NCBI GenBank assembly: GCA_001931875.2
Contig: MSJH02000562.1
Location: 1-26,186, forward strand
Length of the DNA: 26,186 bases
DNA from: Byssochlamys sp. IMV 00236
Lineage: Eukaryota; Ascomycota; Eurotiomycetes; Eurotiales; Thermoascaceae
Direction: 5' to 3'
Both the position numbers and the translations under genes were made by a program. Of this stretch, positions 9,609 through 20,048 are shown piece by piece; positions within the stretch are counted from its first letter, which is position 1; the number at the start of each line of letters is the position of its first letter. The notes beneath the pieces were generated by a model. The model ran no database searches. It saw only the letters and a program-made list of their open reading frames with translations, and was not told the DNA's origin.

Positions 9609-10851
9609 ATGTTCCCTTCTCAACAAGCCTTAAAGAACAACTTCATTGTTCCTTCTCCTGCTAAGGATGCTGCCCCTACCGGTGCTAACCTTTATGCTCG
9701 TTTTGCCATTGCCGGTGCTCTCTGCTGTGGTATCACTCACGGTGCTATGTAAGTTTATGATGATTAATTGTGTCAATAGAAACTAATATTCTCTTTTTAT
9801 TTAGGGTAAAGAAATAAAATAAAAAGACTCAAACAAGAGTATGCATACTTACTATTATCATAGACCCCCGTTGATGTCGTTAAGACCAGAATCCAATTGT
9901 CTCCTGAAGTTTACAACAAGGTGAGAGAGAAAAAAGAGAGAGAGGATGAATACTTAAAGTATATATAGGGTATGATTGCCGGTTTCCGTCAAGTTGTTCA
10001 AGCCGAAGGTGCTGGTGCCTTGTTGACCGGTTTCGGTCCCACTGCTGCTGGTTACTTCTTGCAAGGTGCCTTCAAGTTCGGTGGTTACGAATTCTGGAAG
10101 AAGACTTTCATTGACCTCATTGGTGTTGAGAAGGCCTCTGAAAACCGTACTGCCATCTACCTCGGTTCTTCTGCTATTGCCGAATTCTTTGCTGATGTTG
10201 CTCTCTGTCCTTTGGAAGCCACTCGTATTCGTCTCGTCTCTCAACCCACTTTCGCCACTGGTCTTCTCTCCGGTTTCACCAGAATCTTGAAGGAAGAAGG
10301 TGCCATCAAGGGTTTCTACTCTGGTTTCGGTCCTATCTTGTTCAAGCAAGTTCCTTATACCATGGCCAAGTTCGTCGTCTATGAACGTACTACGTAAGTA
10401 CCCAGAGTGAATCAATAGTGCTTAAACTGATTGCGATATACGTATAGTGAACTCATCTTGAAGAACATCAATACTCCTAAGGATCAACTTTCTCCCTCTG
10501 TCATGACCACCGTCAACCTTGGTTCCGGTATCGTTGCTGGTACTGTTGCTGCCATCGTCTCTCAACCTGCTGATACTTTGTTGTCCAAGATCAACAAGCA
10601 AAAGGGTGTTGAAGGTGAATCCCTCACCTCTCGTCTTATTGGTATGGCCAAGCAACTCGGTCCTAAGGGTCTCTTCTTGGGTCTCGGTCCTCGTATTGTC
10701 ATGGTTGCCACTCTTACTGCTGGTCAATTGTAAGTTAATTATATATGTCTTTAGTATAAGGTGACTAAATAGTATATATAGCGCTATCTATGGTGATATC
10801 AAGCGTGTCTTGGGTGCTACTGCCGGTGTTGAAATTGCCAAGACCAACTAA
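9609..10851 (+). CDS. MIR1: Mitochondrial phosphate carrier
   Basis: This is a mitochondrial carrier family protein of 324 residues, three repeats of about 100 residues with six membrane helices, that imports phosphate into the matrix. Exons are 9609-9748, the single base 9805, 9864-9920, 9969-10393, 10448-10729 and 10782-10851. Hallmarks are [14 protein letters not shown] (first PxDxxK signature), CPLEATRIR (second) and [10 protein letters not shown] (third). The [26 protein letters not shown] block is near identical in kind to yeast Mir1. Without the 1-nt exon the first signature goes out of frame, and no canonical alternative repairs it. Codon choice is strongly biased towards C-ending codons, unlike the neighbours, which indicates high expression. 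That bias also explains the long spurious antisense frames here. The neighbour on the 3' side, ATG101, is convergent, with 140 bp between stops. Confidence 0.95.
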
Positions 10852-10991
10852 GTTGCTTAACCTTTACTCGTCTTTTCTTATTTATGCACATCAACAACAT
10901 CAACCGCCACAACTACAACAATTTAAAAAACATTCTGTAATATTGTGTTTTTGTTTTAAAAGTAAAATAAACATTAGACAACTTGTTAATA

Positions 10992-11868
10992 TTACAAAGG
11001 ACTAGAATTATTAGGAGGATCAGTCACGAGCATACGTTTGATCATAGTTCCCCATGACTCTGTTTGTGATTGTATGGCAATTTGATAAGGAAATGGGTTT
11101 CCTTCTGTTGTCGTAATCGAAGGAATGTGTTCCTTGTGTTCATTGACAATCTTGAGAATAGTCAATAGACATTGTGATAACTGGTTTTCCATCCATCGTG
11201 TCGCTTTAGGTTTATCTAAATATGCAGTTTAGAAATATCCAATTTGTCTCTTTCTCTTCTTGCCTTGTTCCAAGGGCGAAGGTGACAAGTGAAGTGTGAT
11301 ATTCCACTGCTCCCAACATACAAACTCTTCACCCTTTGTGAAATGAAACCAATTCTTTTTTAGTCTCTTTTCATAAAACAAGACAGCAAGCTAGAATATC
11401 GAGTTAAACCTTCTTGTATTTATGTGTTTTTTTTTTGTTTTTTTTTACTTTTCCCTGTTTAATCTGAGATGAGTTTGTGTTTTGTAAGAATTCTGCAATC
11501 TTTTGTTCAATCAATGTTTCTACTTCTTGACTGTCTGTAATAGACTTTTTTGTTGTATAAAGTTGATTATTTATATGTGTATATATATTTTTAAGTATAG
11601 TTACGACAGTTGTGTTAAGTACTCGAAGTTCCCTAGGCGCGACATTAACAAGCAATCTATGAAAAAAGATGGAATGCAGTAATCCTTTTGAAGGGAACAT
11701 TAATCCTTCTCGTTCTTTATGTCCTTCTATCTATAATACCTCGTAACATGTCCTTGACATATTCCCTAGGCACATTTGTCTGTATCGTTTCTCATTAGCA
11801 AAATAAGGAATAATGAAAACAATATTCACCAATTCTAAATTAAACTCTTGAGCAGTAGTGCTTGCCAT
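10992..11868 (-). CDS. ATG101: Autophagy protein Atg101 (HORMA domain)
   Basis: Atg101 pairs with Atg13 in the ULK1/Atg1 kinase complex that starts autophagosome formation. It occurs in animals, plants and many fungi but not in baker's yeast. The six-exon model is 11830-11868, 11740-11779, 11605-11684, 11449-11544, 11264-11390 and 10992-11215, giving 201 residues (human about 218). Recognisable parts are the N-terminal EFNLEL strand, the LLHSIFFHR segment, the VETLIEQKIAEFL helix, the aromatic WF-finger region (KKNWFHFTKGEEFVCWEQW) and a C-terminal helix with WMENQLSQCLLTILKIVNEHKEHIP followed by the PYQI strand. Together these match the HORMA fold of the family. Intron 5 uses a GC donor (AAG|GCAAGA). 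Intron 3 ends in an A-rich acceptor with little pyrimidine. The start lies only 41 bp after the stop of the upstream FPGS gene. Confidence 0.88.
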
Positions 11869-11909
11869 CTTTATTAAACAAAACAAAAAGAAAAAAGAAA
11901 TGGATGTCG

Positions 11910-13609
11910 TCATTGAGGTTCAAATCCAAGCACAGTCAGGGTATTACCCACCATGATCAAACTACCTGTCGTAAGGACTTGGATAGGCTTTGTCACTTGC
12001 TTTGATCGATCAATAGATAATTCAATCGCTTCCTCAATTGTATGAACTATATGAACCTTATTTTTTGGGAATGTAGGGTTTTGCTCTATCCAGCTCTTGG
12101 CTAGTGCTTGCTGTACAGAGGTTATCTCTTCTGTAGAAACGGTGTAATTGGTATTGTCTGTACTGTAACCTTGTTTAAATGTGATGTTTGTTGTAAATAT
12201 AACATCGTCAAAGTGTACAGAGGGCTGAATATCGGATATCACTCGAAGTAGTTTGTGGCTATCACGACCATGTGTACAATTAAATACCAAGATCCGATGA
12301 CCTTCTTTTTGTTGGATTGTCTGTTGAAACCATGAAGCACAGACACCCAAGCTTTCGACTGTATGTGCTCCATCAAGGTACCAAGTAATATTTGTATCAT
12401 TCGAAGCGTATTTTGTATTGCCAATATGCAATTGCTGACCTCGACCTGGCCATGTGACATTTTTTAATCCTTTCTTAAAGCCTTCAGGAACAGCTTCATC
12501 AAGTACTATTCCTCGAACGGATTTTAACCATGTTTTACAGAGTTCAATTGCAGTTAATGCGTTATATTTTTGATGTTCGCCTGCGAGGCCTAATAATAAA
12601 AAGGAGTTTGTAAATTAAATATAGAAAGCACAAGAGTCACTTGCCTATTTCAACATCATTCAGACGAGAGATTTGATCTGCATGCAAGATCGTCAATGGT
12701 GCCTTCTTCTCTTCTGCTCTTTGCTTTATCACTTCCATAGCTTCAGGTAATTGCTCAAAAGCAAACACGGGCACTTGTGGCTATAGTAAAAATAAATAAA
12801 CAAACTCTAATGCTGACTGTATATATATCTTTACCTTTATGATACCAGCTTTATGCCATGCAATCTGATCAATTGTATTTCCTAATACTGATACGTGATC
12901 TAACCCTAGGGCAGTTATACCACAGACAATTGGTTTCTCAATAATGTTTGTTGAATCATATTCCCCACCAACGCCTACTTCTAATATAGCACAGTCCACC
13001 TACAGGTTTTTTTTTTAGTCAAGAACAAATGTCAAATTCTTAAAAACTAACCTTTTCTTGCATAAACGTATGAAAAGCGACTAGTGTCAAATATCTAAAG
13101 TAAACGGGCTTATCAGGATGCTGCCTTGTATTCTTGATCATTTCTCTTTTATCAGCTTCTGGTAGATCCATAGCTCTGATAGCCTCTTCCTTTGTTGCCT
13201 CCAATCGATCCCATACGTCATGGAAATACTTGGCAAACAATTCTTCGCTGATCGGCTTTCCATTAATCCTTATACGTTCTCTAACAGCAACCAAGTGAGG
13301 TGAGGTGAACAGACCGGTCTTGATAGATGGATCATAATTATGTAAGACAGACTGAACTAGTGCACAGGTAGATCCTTTTCCTTTTGTTCCAGTGACGTGG
13401 ATGAGGTTAAGCTTATCAAAGTCTTGAGGCTCATATCCGATACGTTTAAAGTACTCCCTCATCTCTGGCAAACTACGTTCGTTCATTCTTGGGCCTGCTT
13501 TACGTAGTTGCTCAAGTACAGCTGCATTGGACTGTAAGGAATTAAGCTTATCAACAGCTTCTTTATATGTAAAAACCATATTCTTTGAAGAAAAAAAACG
13601 TCGAAACAT
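11910..13609 (-). CDS. MET7: Folylpolyglutamate synthase
   Basis: This Mur-ligase family enzyme adds glutamates to folates using ATP, retaining them in cytosol and mitochondria. Exons are 13052-13609, 12835-12999, 12645-12780 and 11910-12589, giving 512 residues. Visible motifs are the P-loop region [34 protein letters not shown], the [14 protein letters not shown] loop, [47 protein letters not shown] and FNCTHGRDS. Two starts fit. ATG 13609 gives a short Arg/Phe/Ser leader (MFRRFFSS) resembling a mitochondrial presequence. ATG 13579 (MVFTYKEA) gives a cytosolic-looking form of 502 residues. Such paired starts are known in FPGS genes of other eukaryotes. Intron 3 has a GC donor (ATAG|GCAAGT). 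The length favours yeast MET7-type FPGS over the shorter dihydrofolate synthase FOL3. Confidence 0.93.
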
Positions 13610-13715
13610 GTAAGAAGCAAAAATAAAAAAAGATTTTTTAATCTGTCTGTTTGTATCACAAAGATTGTCGCGCATTAGAGCAAAGTAGCCAATGAATATA
13701 CAGCATCTCTTTCCC

Positions 13716-14652
13716 TTATTGATAGATCCAACCTTTGATGCCTTGCATAATTTCCTTACCAATCTGTCCTACTTGCTCTTGATCTTTACCAACTACACTC
13801 ACGACTACTCTTACGCCTTGCTGCATTCCCCATTTGGGATAGCTTCCAATCTTGATGTCACTCACTTTATTCTGCACTTGTGTCAAAAATGAAGCAATAT
13901 CACCTTCACCTAGTTCAGTAGCAATCTGTATGCGATGATATCCCTTTTGATCCCCAACGATATCCAAAAAGTATGGTCGAAGTGATTCCAAAAGACCTTC
14001 GAATAGCGTTGGAATACCTGGCAAAATATGAATATTCTTATTGACGACAACCACTGGAACCCAAAAGTTTTTATCCGGGCGCAATTTGATTGATGGCTCT
14101 GGAAACGTCGCCATCCGTTTACGTTCTTCTGTCAATGTCCAATTCGGGTATCGATCTTTAGATGAAGTTTCCATTTGTTGACAGGTCTCTTGATCAAGGA
14201 CAAGCGGAAGTGAATACGTTTTGGCAATAGCAGCATAGGTGATATCGTCGTGGGTTGGACCTAGGCTATCTCAGTCGCGCTTTCCTTTTTTTATAATTTT
14301 TTTTTCATACCAATGCCTCCGCTCGTAAACACAAAATCGTGTTGACTAGAAAGTCTTTTGATAGTCTCTGCAATGGACTCATAATCGTCAGGTATAGTTT
14401 CTACTCTTCTCAAGTCGATGCCTAGATCAAACAGATATTTGGCTTACTTTTGCCATTAAAACCCTTTCATTCTTAATGTCTAATCTTTTTGTTACCCAAA
14501 AAGTAAGCATTCGAATCTCTTGTTTTGCCATTTAATATTTCGTCACCAATGATACAACAAGCAGCTGTAGTCAGCTTTTTGCTCATGGCTGAATAATGTC
14601 TATGAAATTGAGTCAAAAATGGTCTTGTTCTTAAAGCACAAGAAAGTAACAT
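13716..14652 (-). CDS. CinA/MoaB-type molybdopterin-binding domain protein
   Basis: The model has exons 14496-14652, 14311-14442 and 13716-14260, giving 277 residues with in-frame joins. The core matches the MoCF_biosynth (molybdopterin-binding) fold seen in CinA, MoaB and the N-terminal half of animal FAD synthase. Motifs are the CCIIGDEILNGKTRDSN strand-loop, LFDLGIDLRRVETIPDD, TSGGIGPTHDDITYAAIA and the later LPGIPTLFEGLLESL. No PAPS-reductase/FAD synthase domain follows, so it is a stand-alone version whose substrate is uncertain; family relatives act on nucleotide or NMN-type compounds. The start at 14652 adds a 22-residue leader rich in Arg and hydrophobic residues (SCALRTRPFLTQFHRH), which looks mitochondrial. 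Starting at 14586 (MSKKLTTA) gives the bare domain. The stop lies 106 bp before the FPGS start, same strand. Confidence 0.83.
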
Positions 14653-15052
14653 TAAAAAGAGAGAGAAAGACAGAGGAAATGTATTACAGATTGCCCTTTT
14701 TAGAATGAGCACCAATACAGTCCTTCAGTTTTCACATACTTTCTCCTTTGAATATGAACGAGCTAACAATCAAATTTAGTTGTATCATTATTGGATGACT
14801 CTTGTGACAAAATAGCTGTCAAATCAGTACAAATACGAATAAGAACCGCTATTATTGAATATTGATTCTTGAAACGATCAAGCTTAAACTGTTATTATAA
14901 GCACACCAACGAAAGAATTAATAGTCATTAACAAATGCGTCAAAGGTATAGACAAGTGCTCTATCAGTTGTTTGAAAGGAATATACAATGTTATAAATAA
15001 ACGCTATAGGCAGGAAATATCTCTGTTTAGAAAAAGAAGAAGAGGATTATCT
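14653..15052. other. Intergenic, no gene recognised
   Basis: This AT-rich stretch contains the presumed promoter of the CinA-type gene at its left end. Nothing else is recognisable. Confidence 0.5.
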
Positions 15053-15930
15053 TTATTCAATATCAGCAGTCAACACTGAATCCAACTGTCTCTCCATGCA
15101 CATTTTGGAGAGCCAGATCTTCAAAACTCTATCGCAGAGAATGCACTCTTTTGACGGAATATTACTGCTAATAAGCATGCCTTCAACCCTCAGATTTCTC
15201 TGAATCTTGGGGCAATGTTTTACCAGATTTAGAAACATTGATTTCATAGTGCTTGTAAGTTTTATGGTGCCATCATTCAGCTCCTTGGTTGAGTCTTCCT
15301 TTTCTGTTTCCAACCTCGATAGTACAGAACTCGTATCTGCCGCAAAATACCAGAAAGCCAAGGATATCCCCCGCACTTTTTCTATCCATGCAGCTAGCGG
15401 CTGACACCCTTCGCTTCTTGTTTCTCTCAGCTGCCGACGAAACGCTTACTATTTCGCTACATAGTGGATATAAATAGGAATGACGATGTGCGGATATTTA
15501 TTACTATTACCTTCGGCAACTAAGATCGCCTCTATCGAAGGCGGTGTTCAATGAATGGCCACACTTTTCGAATGAGATCTCTCTCAGAATGGTTGGTCAA
15601 GGGCAAGTATCCTGTTACGAAGAGGTCAGCTGCAAACTGCAAAGTATTTTTCAGCCAGCGAATGTCTCTGCTTTCAATAGAGTCGATTACTTTGTTGTTT
15701 AGAAATTTGAAAATATTCCTCAAGATTTCTCCTTTTGGAATATCATCCATAAGCTGCTGCATTGCTCCTGGAAATAATTCAGTTCTACTTTCAAGAGCTG
15801 ACTTTATCTTCTTAAGTTCTCCTGGAACAAAGTAATCATTCCAGTGCTCATCATTCAAGTTCAAAATGATAGAGCAAGCAAGACTAGTGACAAGCACAAA
15901 ATAATTAATATTAGATGACTAAATAAACTT
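15053..15930 (-). pseudogene. Lineage-specific protein gene, frameshifted copy
   Basis: Two open blocks (about 15541-15930 and 15053-15300, minus) belong to one protein but lie in different frames. The first contains ELFPGAMQQLMDDIPKGEIL and SERDLIRKVWPFIEH. A single-base shift near 15540 then opens FDRGDLSCR, which joins across a 54-nt canonical intron (15457-15510, GTAATA...TATGTAG) to a segment with ERNKKRRVSAAS and a GRYEFCTIEVG strand. A second shift near 15305 leads into TKELNDGTIKLTSTMKSMFL and the end at 15053. From memory this resembles a large uncharacterised protein family common in Mucorales genomes. Its function is unknown to me. The 5' end is not resolved. Sequencing error could mimic one shift, but two argue for decay. 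Confidence 0.55.
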
Positions 15931-18549
15931 GTTGTGTCTACTTACAGTTTGTAATTGAGCTTGCAATAATTAACGTCAATAATTAACAAAAATACAGTAT
16001 GTTGTCGTCAACAAAACTTTCCACTATGTGGCTCCACGCTAGACTTACTCAAAAGCAGACATCTTTCCATATTCCTTGATGTACAATACAAATCTATAAA
16101 GTAACCATATTGGATTGATCCTTTTCAAGAAGAAAAAGAGATGAAAAAATGTTGTTATTGCTTTATTTATTCTAATTTTACGTTGTCAGATGCTATCAAC
16201 AAAGATGCAAGAACACATGTATTTCACACTAAAGAATATTTCATTAGAAAGCGTTAGATTAGTTAGAGGCTTTGGCAGTATGAAGTTGTATAGTAATGCC
16301 ACAGATAGCGCCTAAATGAAACGGTCGTGACATTGGCTGCTTTGTCATGGGTTCCCTCGTACGCGTAGTATTTCCCAATAAAAACCAGCTCTATAGGAAA
16401 GAGGCATGGTAGAAGAAAAAATGTGTTTGTAAAGAGAAATAAGTGAACTACTTCTTTCTTCCACAAACGGAAAAGACAAACTACACGACTCCTCAAACGT
16501 CCAAACAAGTTGTCTTCCAAAAAGATTAAATTAGATTTCTTCAATCTGGGAAACTCAACTGAAGAAACAAAAACGCTTACATTGTGACTATGAAAGTACT
16601 TCTGAGTTGAAATTCCTTATCTGCATGAATTTTTTTGGTTATCTGAAGCAATTAAGGAGGATGCTATTCTTCATCTGTCATCAATTTTCAATAGGCCATC
16701 TTAGTAAGCTGTTACAAAACATGTGACTCAATTACAGTGTAACTAAAACTGAAACATTTTAGACTCTTTGCCAAAGGAAAAAAAAGATCCTATCTAAGTT
16801 ATTACTTCAACATCATAGATTATATTAACTTTATTCTAATTTCCGAACCTTGCCTTTATAAGCAAAATAATACACAACTCTGAAATTGAATACTAAGAAA
16901 AGTAGTCATACAAATGCGTACTTGGACATCATTTCTTAAACACCGTCTAGAGGGTAGTATACCATACCAAGTAGTAAACTGAAAAGTTTAATCTTATTTG
17001 AGTGAGCATATTTCAATTTAAAATAATTGTGACATTATTTAGATAAAATTTTGTGTCGACTATTGAAACCATCTCTGCAGTATGAGGGTTGACGGTAACT
17101 TCTCTCAAATAGGCCATCATTTGTGCCGTGAACGCATCTTTTATTACTGAATTACAGCCGACAACATGATAATGGATCTATGAAAAGAATGGAGCCTATG
17201 ACAAAAGGGGAAATATGTAACATGAAAGCAAGCATGGAAAACTGCTTAGACTTACTGTTAACTGCTGGCCCAAGTTTAATTAAAATGAATACCCTCTCCT
17301 TGTTTTAAATGACAAAGACAATTCTCTTTTTTTATCCATCTTATTTATTATCTTCGTGTTCTTTATTAAAGAAAAAGGGGAATACTACTGTTTATGTTAG
17401 AGTACTTTTGAACAGGTATTTAATACCAAGGATTGAATTAACTATATGGAGATTCCAACCTAATTACTTGTAAATTCCTATGTCCGAGACTGTCTTGTAC
17501 AATTATGAACACACAAATGGAAGATGGGACGTTGGACAAACTTTGGAAACACGGGTATTAAACCCTGGCACCATATTTTAGAGTGAAATTTTGTTGCCCC
17601 CCAAAAAAAACTCTTTCCTTTCCTTCTCAAAAAGCGCTTGCTTTAAGGCTTAGCTTTATAATGAGGACACTGCTTAAATTGCATGTTTATCTTAAAATAC
17701 CATATAGACTGGAGATGCTATATTAAAGATGTTTTAACTTAAATAGCAATAGGACAAAAGATTATTTTTTTACAAAGCATTGAAAAATGACGAGGAAAAT
17801 TAAATAAGAATTACTTCTTTAGAAATATACGTGACCTAAGAGCACAATAGAGCTGATAAGATAATAAACATTTATCTACAACAAGGAATCTATCAAATGA
17901 CGATTTATGAAGCGACAATTAACTAAAAATTTGAAGAAATGACGTGAATTACGATACATGTAAGGTAAGTATAACTCAATGAGGCAGTAAAGGCTTGCTT
18001 TGAACAGCATTATGCCGAGACAAGTGATGTTAGTATTTGTGCAAAAGAATAAAAAGAAAAAAAATGTAAGCAGCTAACTTGAGGGCTAAACCCTATATTG
18101 GGCAATAAAGCCTGGGCAATAAGCACAATTATAAAAAGAGTTTTAAAGCTAAACTGTCTCAACAAAAAAAAATTGTCCTGTCCAAATTATTGATTACGCT
18201 TGCTTTTCTAAATGAAAAATCATGCAAGCTTGTCTTATAGATTTTCTACCGTCACTTTTTAACTTGAAAGAGTATCGAAAACGATTACTGCCTTGGTATT
18301 CTTTTTATCTTTTTTGCTCGTGAAATAGGAGAAGAGCGTTTTGATATTAAGTTGTCGTGGAGTTTCTGTCAGGTGCGGCTTTACTTCCAGACAACAGTGT
18401 ACTACAGCCACTTCAATCTGAAACAAAAGTTACAATGATTTCATGATCTTGTACGACATCTCAACATAACCCGCGTGTCCATGGTAACACTGGCCTTAGC
18501 ATTCAGCTTGTGATACACATCTTATAAATGGGGAAAACTCTATTATAAT
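15931..18549. other. Gene-poor region with scattered ORF scraps
   Basis: No confident gene lies in these 2.6 kb. A 93-codon minus-strand ORF at 16263-16544 contains a hydrophobic stretch but no recognisable domain. A short minus-strand stretch at about 17055-17160 reads as a plausible protein (VIKDAFTAQMMAYLREVTVN) without start or flanking exons. A possible two-exon minus-strand scrap of 58 codons lies at 18259-18482. Base composition is AT-rich throughout. The region probably holds old transposon or pseudogene material. Confidence 0.45.
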
Positions 18550-20048
18550 TTATTTATATACGTTTTTGTCAGTTGGCGGTTTCTGTGCATAGTTGATGAA
18601 CCATTTTACATTTGTTTTATAATTTCTACATTCTATCCCGCAATTTTCCAAATGCGTCTCAAACTTTCCAGGGTCTTCAAAATCAGAATTGATTTTAGCT
18701 ACAATAGGTCTCAGCGCTAAGCTCACGTATTTAAAATCTTGCCTGTATGTGAAGATGACATCCCTTGAGTATATACACTCAACATACGACTGTTCAGCTT
18801 ACCACCACAATTCTCCTGCTTTTCCACCGTGATTGATAGGTATCTGTCTATTGAGCATCGTCACATTTTCAAAGCCTGTTGATATCAGCCGATCATGGAG
18901 CTGTTCGCCGATATTAGGACACATGTTTCGATATAGTAACGCGCTATGTACTGTCCAAAAAAAAAAAGGTAAAGAGAGAGAGAGAGATAGAAAAAAAAAG
19001 CTGATGATTAAATATGAGGTTTTCCTTACCACAGCTTGGGTATATAACTTCACTTACGTGCTGTTTCGTATTCTTTTGTAAGTGGCCCAGTATCTGTCAT
19101 GTCCATGACAGGCTATAGAGAGAGAGAAAGAGACAACATGTTTTAGCCCTTGCTAAATTCACGAAACCAGCACCTTACCTCAGCCAGTTCCAAATATCCT
19201 CCAGGCTTGAGGATACGATAGAGTTCCTTTAGATTCTAAACAAGCTATGAGACCTCTTTGTATATTGTCCTGAAGGATGACTTACATTTTGCCAGTCTTT
19301 CTCGGTTAAACCCAGAATGACTAATCTTTGGTGTATATAATCAAATGTATTGTCATCAAAGGGTATATTCTTTGCAATATTTCCAGTGATAAATTCCACA
19401 TTGGGAGGCTTTATGTTCTCTGGAAACAAGGCTGAAACATCTATTCCTATAAACTTAGAATTTGGGTAGGCGTCTCCCATCTCTAGAGTCCAAGTGGCAG
19501 GTCCACAACCAGAATCGAGTACTTGAATGCCGTTTTCTAACTGTTTATGAACTGGAGCATGAAAATTGCTAAAGAATTCGAGATGACTTTAATAAACAAG
19601 ATAACGTATATTGCTTTGTTTACCATTGGAAAATATGCCGTAACACCCAATGTTGTTGATGATTTCTATCAATCTCTGTCATTGTATTTTTTTTAGCACA
19701 AAAAAAAGTCAGCATTCTCTATATACTAAACTGTCATCTCGTGTAGTACACACCATCATCATCATTTGGCAAAACATAGTTCACTTCTTCATCATCATGA
19801 TGTCTTCTACCATTCAAGTATCTATATCTATGTCCTGAACTCGTACTTTTTGACTGTGCATAGCAATCGCTACGGTCGGCTGAGTCTGATAATCTATTTG
19901 TTTCATCTGTTGAAGCAACCACGACAGTACTTCTTGTTGCTCGTCTAAACAGCTTTTTACTAAAAGATGAACTCTTCTTTTCATTGCGATCAATCTTTTG
20001 TCGTCTCTCTTTTCGTAATAGTAGATTCTTGGAAGAAGCAGCGCCCAT
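18550..20048 (-). CDS. Class I SAM-dependent methyltransferase, N-myristoylation-like start
   Basis: Seven exons (19754-20048, 19624-19675, 19286-19586, 19179-19235, 19058-19112, 18803-18950, 18550-18763) join in frame to 373 residues. Residues 1-98 are a basic, Ser/Arg-rich disordered leader beginning MGAASSK, which fits the N-myristoylation pattern. The methyltransferase core follows: VLDSGCGPATWTLEM (SAM-binding motif I), the acidic IGIDVS at the end of strand 2, DNTFDYIHQRLVI (motif for strand 4) and ELYRILKPGGYLELAE (post-motif region). The C-terminal part is predicted helical. The fold matches the Methyltransf_25/UbiE-like group found in many copies in Mucorales fungi. The substrate cannot be deduced. 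Membrane anchoring is inferred only from the N-terminus. It is the last gene before a long gene-poor stretch, and the next upstream gene (PTPA) is in the same orientation, 850 bp away. Confidence 0.88.

Noticed and set aside
9744..9863. Single GC-AG intron as an alternative to the 1-nt exon
   Set aside because: A donor GCTATG at 9744 would keep frame but fits the donor consensus poorly and drops two residues, while a strong GTAAGT five bases later would have to be ignored. It stays as the main alternative to test.
9954..10727. Long minus-strand ORFs opposite the phosphate carrier
   Set aside because: They are antisense to strongly conserved, codon-biased carrier exons. Their Thr/Glu/Ser-rich content is the mirror of C-ending codons.
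16263..16544. 93-codon minus-strand ORF
   Set aside because: No recognisable domain, no supporting exons and AT-rich composition; kept only as a note in the gene-poor region.
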